This document shows, in pieces, positions 35,475 to 39,956 of a stretch of 39,956 bases of DNA (position 1 is its first letter; every line of letters begins with the position of its first letter). This DNA is from Yanghanlia caeni. GTDB lineage: Bacteria > Pseudomonadota > Gammaproteobacteria > Burkholderiales > Burkholderiaceae_B. A program made the position numbers and the translations under genes. The DNA is taken from the NCBI GenBank assembly GCA_030733815.1, contig JAUZQE010000025.1, positions 1-39,956 of the forward strand. Reading direction: 5' to 3'. The notes beneath the pieces are model-generated. The model was not told the DNA's origin, ran no database searches, and was given only the letters and a program-made list of their open reading frames with translations.

Positions 35475-36899
35475 CTATCGCTGCGCCAGGGTGGGCTGCA
35501 TTCCAGTGGCTTCCTGAATGCGCACGGCGGCGTTCACTGCGGCGGTGCGGCTTGCGTACGGGCCGATGCGCACGCGGTGCAGGTCGTTGCTGCTGCTGAT
35601 ATGTGCGTTACGGTGTTCCACCTGGGCGATTTCCGCGTTCAGGCGATTGGCGAGCCGGTCGGCCGAGATGTAGCTGGCGAAGGCGCCGAACTGCAGGTAG
35701 ATGCCGTCTGCGGCTGCTTCGGTAAGCGTGGGCTGCGGGGTGCGCGGTGCGTCGACCGCAGTTTGCGCGTGTGAAGAGGTACCGGGGCGCTGTTCTGAAA
35801 GCACGGCGACCGCGGGCTGCTCGTGGGAAGCCGGGGCCACCGTGAGGGGTTCATGTGACAGCGCGGCGAGTGCATCGGGAACTTCTTCCCCATGCCCCGG
35901 ATCGTTTGCCGCCATATCGGGTGCAACGGGCTGTGTGCCGGGAACCTGGCCGGCGATGGCGGCCAGCGCATCGGGTGTGGTCTGCCCGGTGGCCGGCCCG
36001 GCGTTGCCGATATCAGAGTGCGTGGCAACGGCTGCAGCGGGTGCCGGAGTGACCGTGACGCGTGCGGGCGTGGCGCCACCGGATGCCGGCTGCGCCACGA
36101 TGGTCTGGCGCACGACGGGCTGCGGGGGTTGCGCGGGTGCCGGGGCGGCTGAAGGGCGGCTGGTGCGCACGGGAGCGGCGGCCGTCGCCACGGGCGTTCT
36201 GGGCGCCGAGGCCACATTCCACCCGCGCCGGATATCGGCGTGCGTAATGGCTTGCACTGTGACCACGTCGCTGCCTTTGCCGATAATGCCCAGCTTGGCG
36301 GCGGCGGCGTAGGAGAGATCGATGACCCGGCCGCGCAGGAACGGCCCGCGATCGTTCACCCGCACGATGACCGAGCGGCCGCTGGCCACGTGGGTGACGC
36401 GGGCGTAGCTGGGCAATGGCAGGGTGGGATGGGCGGCCGTCATGGCGTACATGTCGTAGGTTTCGCCATTGGCTGTTTTCTTGCCGTGGAACTTGCGCCC
36501 GTACCACGACGCCACACCGCGCTGGTGAAGTGGCGTATTGGGGCCGACGGGTACGAAACGCTGCCCCATGACCGAGTAGGGCCGCAGATTGGCCGGGTTA
36601 TGCGGCTCGATGCGGGGCACCGCGTCGGGAATGTTCTGAATGTTGGCGGGGATGTTGTCGCCGGGGCCGTCGTCTTTATAATAGCCGCCGCCTCCGCTCC
36701 ACGTGCTGCTGCTCTTGCGCGGCGACGAACCGCAACCGGCCACCAGCACCGCCGCCAGGCATAGCGCGATGATCAGCAGGAACCGGTGGGACACGCCGCC
36801 GCGATGCGGCGGCACCCCACTGGGCGCGCCCGCATGAGAAGGCGGCTGGCCACGCCGTGTACCGGCGCGCAAGGCGGCGTCGGAGGCAAGGGCGTTCAT
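35475..36899 (-). CDS. rlpA: RlpA-like lipoprotein with DPBB and SPOR domains
   Basis: The product is 474 residues. A lipoprotein signal (RFLLIIALCLAAVLVAGC, Cys56) is followed by a DPBB domain (about 125-215) with GVASWYGRKFHGKKTANGE and VNDRGPFLRGRVIDLS. A long Ala/Pro/Thr-rich region then leads to a C-terminal SPOR domain (about 400-474; GIYLQFGAFASYISADRLA). RlpA proteins are lytic transglycosylases or septal peptidoglycan-binding proteins. The ATG at 36899 overlaps the rapZ stop (ATGA), giving 35 unusual residues before the signal. A GTG at 36794 would give a standard lipoprotein start (MSHRFLLII). Both are possible. Confidence 0.9.
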   Translation of the reverse strand: MNALASDAALRAGTRRGQPPSHAGAPSGVPPHRGGVSHRFLLIIALCLAAVLVAGCGSSPRKSSSTWSGGGGYYKDDGPGDNIPANIQNIPDAVPRIEPHNPANLRPYSVMGQRFVPVGPNTPLHQRGVASWYGRKFHGKKTANGETYDMYAMTAAHPTLPLPSYARVTHVASGRSVIVRVNDRGPFLRGRVIDLSYAAAAKLGIIGKGSDVVTVQAITHADIRRGWNVASAPRTPVATAAAPVRTSRPSAAPAPAQPPQPVVRQTIVAQPASGGATPARVTVTPAPAAAVATHSDIGNAGPATGQTTPDALAAIAGQVPGTQPVAPDMAANDPGHGEEVPDALAALSHEPLTVAPASHEQPAVAVLSEQRPGTSSHAQTAVDAPRTPQPTLTEAAADGIYLQFGAFASYISADRLANRLNAEIAQVEHRNAHISSSNDLHRVRIGPYASRTAAVNAAVRIQEATGMQPTLAQR

Positions 36900-37768
36900 G
36901 GGATTTCTGGTGGCGGCTGGTTGCGGTGGCGGATGAGCGGGCTGTGTTCGGCGAAGCGGCGCGCCAGTTCTTCGGTGACATATACCGAGCGGTGCTTGCC
37001 GCCCGTGCAGCCCAGCGCCACCGTAAGGTAGTTGCGGGTATCTTGCATGTACAGCGGCAACCACCGTTCGATGTAGCCTGCAATGTCGGAGATCATGGCC
37101 TCGACGCTGCCGAACTGCGACAGCCACTTGGCCACCGGCGCATCGCGGCCCGTGAAGGGGCGCAGTGCCTGGTCGTAGTGCGGATTGGGCAGGCAGCGCA
37201 CGTCGAACACCAGGTCGGCGTCGCCGGGCACACCGCGCTTGTAGGCGAACGATTCAAAGGTGAGCACCACGGGCGCCCGGTCGGCCTGAACCAGATCGCG
37301 CACCCAGGCGCGCAGCTGCCCGGGCGTGAGGTCGGAGGTGTCGATGGTGTGTTCCTGCTCGCGCAGCGGGGCAAGCATTTCGCGCTCGGTATCGATGCAT
37401 TCCTGCAACGAGGGAACACGGCCCAGGCGCTGGGCAAGCCGATCGGTGAGCGGGTGGCGGCGGCGCGATTCGGAATAGCGCTGCCGCAGCGTGTGATCGT
37501 TGGCATCGAGGAAAATTACCCGGAACGGGGTTCCCCCAGCACGCATGGCCTGAATGACCGGCGGCAGATCGTCGAGCTCGCCCACCGTGCGCACGTCGAT
37601 GGCGACCGCCACGCGCTCGATGCCCTGTTCGCGGGTGCTGTTGATGAATTCCTGCAGAAAGCGCACAGGAAGGTTGTCGACACAGATATAGCCGGTGTCT
37701 TCCAGCAAACGCAGGGCGACGGACTTGCCTGAACCGGAAATGCCAGTAAGTAAAACGATGTTGTGCAT
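36896..37768 (-). CDS. rapZ: RNase adapter / nucleotide-binding protein RapZ
   Basis: The product is 290 residues. Walker A is GISGSGKS (9-16) with LRLLEDTGYICVDNLPVRFL. FLDANDHTLRQRYSESRRRHPL, VVLTFESFAYKRGVP, VFDVRCLPNPHY and ALGCTGGKHRSVYV are the family signatures. In E. coli RapZ senses glucosamine-6-phosphate and directs RNase E to the sRNA GlmZ; in this group its target is unknown. It lies between rlpA and hprK; the 136-base gap to hprK contains no clear signal. Confidence 0.96.
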   Translation of the reverse strand: MHNIVLLTGISGSGKSVALRLLEDTGYICVDNLPVRFLQEFINSTREQGIERVAVAIDVRTVGELDDLPPVIQAMRAGGTPFRVIFLDANDHTLRQRYSESRRRHPLTDRLAQRLGRVPSLQECIDTEREMLAPLREQEHTIDTSDLTPGQLRAWVRDLVQADRAPVVLTFESFAYKRGVPGDADLVFDVRCLPNPHYDQALRPFTGRDAPVAKWLSQFGSVEAMISDIAGYIERWLPLYMQDTRNYLTVALGCTGGKHRSVYVTEELARRFAEHSPLIRHRNQPPPEIP

Positions 37769-37904
37769 AGATGCCGTCTAGGTGGATGCTCGGTGCCACG
37801 CCATCTGGCGAACACTGCCGCCTATGGTACCAAACGCAAGTTTTACGTCGGTAACGCGTGTCGCATGTGCGCTGCGCCCGCGGGCGGCGCGCCGGCAGGC
37901 CGTT

Positions 37905-38837
37905 TCAATCTTTGCGGCTGTTTTCCATGATCGCCAGCGCCTGGCGTTCGATGAACTCGCCCATGGTGTCGATGCCGCGCAGGGTGAGGATGGTGTTGCG
38001 CACGGCGGCTTCGACCAGCGCGGCCAGGTTGCGCCCGGCCGCCACCTGCAGCATGACGCGGCGGATGGGTACACCCAGGATTTCCTGGGTTTGATCCTGC
38101 ATGGGCAGGCGCTCGAAGCTTTCAGGGGTGGAACGGATGAGGTGCACCACGAGGCTGAGCTTCATTTTGCGGCGCACCGAGGTTTCGCCGAAGATGGTGC
38201 GGATATCGAGCAGCCCCAGGCCGCGTACCTCGAGCAGGTTCAGTAGCAGCTGGGGGCAATGGCCTTCGATGATGCTGGGGGCGATGCGCGAGAGTTCGAC
38301 CGCATCGTCGGCCACGAGGCCGTGCCCGCGCGAGATGAGTTCGAGCGCCAGTTCGCTTTTGCCCAGCCCGGATTCACCGGTAATGAGCACGCCCACGCCC
38401 AGTACGTCGAGAAAGACGCCATGCATGAGCGTTTTGGGTGCGAGGCGCTTGCCGAGGTAGATGCGCAGCAGGTCGATGAGCTGGGCCGCATCGATGTGCG
38501 TGCCGAGCAGGGGTATGGCATTGGCTTCGCAGAAGTCGCGCAGCCCGTCGGGTGCCTGCAGGCCTTCGGCAATGAGGATGGCGGGCACGCCGCCGGCCTG
38601 GAGTTCTTCGAGCAGACGCAGGCGCCGCTGCGCATCGAAATTGGTGTAGTAAGCGAGTTCTTCGGCGCCGAGCACCTGAACGCGCGAGGGGTGAATGAGG
38701 TTGAGGTGACCGACGAGGTCGGCCCCGGCACGCCCGAGGTTGTTGGTTATGGCCTGCGCTGCCGCCTGTTCGCCGGCAATCCACTTGAAGTTGATGCGTT
38801 CCGCATTGTCGGCAACGAGTTCTTGCAGCGTAAGCAT
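37905..38837 (-). CDS. hprK: HPr kinase/phosphorylase
   Basis: The 310-residue bifunctional enzyme phosphorylates and dephosphorylates a serine of HPr. The N-terminal domain (about 1-130) is followed by the P-loop kinase core with GESGLGKSELALELISRGH (Walker A), DDAVELSR and the family motif EVRGLGLLDIRTIFGE. Betaproteobacteria keep hprK with ptsN and HPr as part of a regulatory, non-sugar PTS. It starts 4 bases after the ptsN stop, so the two are one unit. Confidence 0.97.
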   Translation of the reverse strand: MLTLQELVADNAERINFKWIAGEQAAAQAITNNLGRAGADLVGHLNLIHPSRVQVLGAEELAYYTNFDAQRRLRLLEELQAGGVPAILIAEGLQAPDGLRDFCEANAIPLLGTHIDAAQLIDLLRIYLGKRLAPKTLMHGVFLDVLGVGVLITGESGLGKSELALELISRGHGLVADDAVELSRIAPSIIEGHCPQLLLNLLEVRGLGLLDIRTIFGETSVRRKMKLSLVVHLIRSTPESFERLPMQDQTQEILGVPIRRVMLQVAAGRNLAALVEAAVRNTILTLRGIDTMGEFIERQALAIMENSRKD

Positions 38838-38841
38838 GGCG

Positions 38842-39303
38842 CTACCCCTGAGTGGGCGGGCGGGTGAGAATTTGGTGTACGACGGCCGGATCGGTTTCGG
38901 TAGCCAGGGCGTGACGGATGTCGGCGTCGGACATGAGCCGCGCGATTTCGGCCAGCAGTTCGAGGTGGGTCTGCGTGGCGTTTTCGGGTACGAGCAGTAT
39001 GAACAGAAGATTGGCCGCCCGGCCGTCGGTGGCGTCGAAGCGCACGGGGTCGGTAAGCCGGATGAATGCCGCGCAGGGTTCGCGAAGATCTTTGATGCGG
39101 CCATGCGGCACGGCAACCTGATGGCCAAGAGCAGTGGAGCCGAGCCGTTCACGGGCGATGAGGCTCTGGAACACTGCGGTGCGCGCGATGCCGTTGTTGT
39201 TCTCAAAGAGTAGGCCGGCCTGTTCGAACGCACGCTTTTTGCTGGTTACGGCGAGGTCGAGCACGACGTTGGAAGGCGGCAGGATACGCGACATGAGGTT
39301 CAT
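38842..39303 (-). CDS. ptsN: Nitrogen-PTS EIIA protein PtsN
   Basis: The 153-residue EIIA-Ntr domain has phosphoacceptor His67 in VAVPHGRIK. It opens with SRILPPSNVVLDL and shows ARERLGSTALGHQVAVPHG and LLAEIARLMSDADIRHALA. It links nitrogen or potassium status to sigma-54-related control in other proteobacteria. The start at 39303 (MNLMSRIL) has an alternative ATG 9 bases downstream. It follows hpf after a terminator and precedes hprK by 4 bases. Confidence 0.96.
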   Translation of the reverse strand: MNLMSRILPPSNVVLDLAVTSKKRAFEQAGLLFENNNGIARTAVFQSLIARERLGSTALGHQVAVPHGRIKDLREPCAAFIRLTDPVRFDATDGRAANLLFILLVPENATQTHLELLAEIARLMSDADIRHALATETDPAVVHQILTRPPTQG

Positions 39304-39337
39304 GCGGTCATTATATGTTTATTGCTTTGCAACATAC

Positions 39338-39376
39338 AAAAAAACCCCAGGCCCCGAACCACCAGGTGGTCGAGGC
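39338..39376 (-). terminator. Intrinsic terminator downstream of hpf
   Basis: Read on the minus strand, an imperfect GC-rich stem (arms 39351-39363 and 39365-39376, closing around CTGG) is followed by GGGG and then seven T (39344-39338). This looks like a Rho-independent terminator for hpf. ptsN starts only 35 bases further on, so it probably attenuates, and does not fully stop, read-through into ptsN-hprK. Confidence 0.6.
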
Positions 39377-39406
39377 CTCGTTCAGGCATGGCGTGCAGCA
39401 ACGCTT

Positions 39407-39733
39407 TTATTCGGCGGGCACTTCCTGCCGCTTGATGGGCTCATGAGCGTGGTTTTGCAGCTTGGTTTTGTACTTGATGACCTGGCGATCGATTTTGTCG
39501 GCCAGCAGATCAATGGATGCGTACAGGTTTTCGTCGCGGGCTTCGCAATGGATGTCTTTGCCCGGGAGGCGAACCGTGACTTCGGCGGTGTGCTGAAGTT
39601 TTTCGACCGAGAGCATGACCTGCGTGTCGATGACGTTGTCGAAGTGGCGACCGATGCGACCCATCTTGTTGATGGTGTATTCGCGGATTGCAGGGGTGAT
39701 TTCGAGGTGACGACCACTGATGCTCAGGTTCAT
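39407..39733 (-). CDS. hpf: Ribosome hibernation promoting factor (short HPF)
   Basis: The 108-residue short-form HPF has NLSISGRHLEITPAIREY, KMGRIGRHFDNVIDTQVML, AEVTVRLPGKDIHCEA and DENLYASIDLLADKIDRQVIKYK. It binds the 30S subunit in stationary phase and promotes inactive 100S dimers. The ribosome site AGGAG lies 9 bases before the ATG. In many proteobacteria rpoN is immediately upstream; here 150 bases of non-coding DNA and then an IS-like end take its place. Confidence 0.95.
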   Translation of the reverse strand: MNLSISGRHLEITPAIREYTINKMGRIGRHFDNVIDTQVMLSVEKLQHTAEVTVRLPGKDIHCEARDENLYASIDLLADKIDRQVIKYKTKLQNHAHEPIKRQEVPAE

Positions 39734-39760
39734 ATAAACGCTCCTACAGAAAGGGGTTGT

Positions 39761-39786
39761 GGCGCGGTTTTATGCGCCGGTTTTTT
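39761..39786 (+). terminator. Terminator-like hairpin with T6 in the hpf upstream region
   Basis: GGCGC (39761-39765) and GCGCC (39774-39778) enclose GGTTTTAT and are followed by GG and six T (39781-39786). It would act on plus-strand transcripts, but no plus-strand gene precedes it. It may block antisense transcription into the right-hand element or be a structured part of the hpf leader on the other strand. Confidence 0.3.
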
Positions 39787-39880
39787 GGTGTGTTGCGACC
39801 TCCTTTTTTGTTTCTGATGCGTCCAGTGTATCGCGTCGGGCGCCGATTTCAAGCGGCACCGCAGCGAGATGTGACAGGTT

Positions 39881-39956
39881 TGACATCCTCCCCCGCCTAA
39901 AGTCGGTGGATTCCTACTGCGCCCACCCCGGCATCGAGCCGGAATGAGTCGCTTCG
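39881..39956 (-). mobile_element. Probable end of an IS200/IS605-type (TnpB) element running off the right edge
   Basis: The plus strand TGACATCCTCCCCCGCC-TAAAG-TCGGTGGATTCC (39881-39914), read on the minus strand, gives GGAATCCACCGAC-TTTA-GGCGGGGGAGGATGTCA. This is the subterminal palindrome and tip typical of IS200/IS605-family right ends downstream of tnpB. The stem has two mismatches. A second hairpin, CCGGC-ATCGA-GCCGG, lies at 39929-39943. If the orientation is right, tnpB lies beyond the window on the minus strand, with the 3' scaffold of its guide RNA in this segment. No protein is visible. Confidence 0.5.

Noticed and set aside
39759-39947. Small plus-strand ORF at the right edge
   Set aside because: It runs across the hairpin and IS-like end, with no homology signal or ribosome site.

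Overview
The window looks like the chromosome of a GC-rich betaproteobacterium of the Burkholderiales, most likely Alcaligenaceae (Bordetella/Pusillimonas-like). The reasons are the high GC codon use, a Bug-type tripartite tricarboxylate receptor, a pertactin-like autotransporter with a Pro-rich linker, the hprK-ptsN-hpf PTS-Ntr block, and the gene order trmL / gpsA-secB-grxC-rhodanese / gpmA-envC-ctp. Genus cannot be fixed from the sequence alone.

Layout. (1) Positions 1-2940 are an accessory, IS-damaged segment. It holds the tail of an IS66 transposase with its right end, a frameshifted fragment of a large repeat-type secreted adhesin/S-layer-like protein truncated by that IS, a YecA-like SEC-C protein, and a DUF2442/HTH gene that runs in frame into a broken IS5-family transposase. 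The segment ends beside a tRNA-Thr(GGT) that has its own good sigma-70 promoter. (2) 3182-9591 is a probable secretion locus: an unrecognised 228-aa protein, a SapC-family protein, then a tight three-gene type I secretion operon (ABC ATPase, HlyD-type adaptor, TolC-type channel). SapC plus three T1SS genes is the arrangement of the Campylobacter fetus S-layer export locus sapCDEF. (3) 9592-9952 is a gene-free stretch with 18-bp C-rich tandem repeats, a G-quadruplex motif and two perfect palindromes. It precedes an autotransporter (9953-12610). (4) 12682-19361 is rimO facing rsmB-DUF4390-NtrY-like kinase-short NtrX-like regulator. (5) 19493-30443 is housekeeping: methyltransferase, comF, trmL, a Bug receptor, gpsA-secB-grxC-rhodanese, gpmA-envC-like-ctp, and a MoeB/ThiF family enzyme. 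(6) 30476-39733 is HAD phosphatase-argB, the diaA-like SIS / BON lipoprotein / TlpA-like thioredoxin cluster with yraN and divergent rsmI, then rlpA-rapZ-hprK-ptsN-hpf. (7) From about 39881 to the right edge the sequence resembles an IS200/IS605-type (TnpB) element end, where rpoN would be expected by synteny.

How the genes work together. The T1SS operon should export a large repeat protein to the surface. The only substrate-like sequence visible is the dead fragment at 205-731, so the exporter may be orphaned, or its true substrate lies outside the window. The NtrY-like kinase and short regulator probably form one two-component system. The hprK-ptsN-rapZ-hpf group is the nitrogen-PTS/stationary-phase control cluster. 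gpmA, the EnvC-like protein and Ctp link to envelope maintenance and cell division.

Most of the window is well-conserved core genome. The accessory interest lies in the left 13 kb and at the extreme right edge. All assignments come from reading the sequence; no database search was run.
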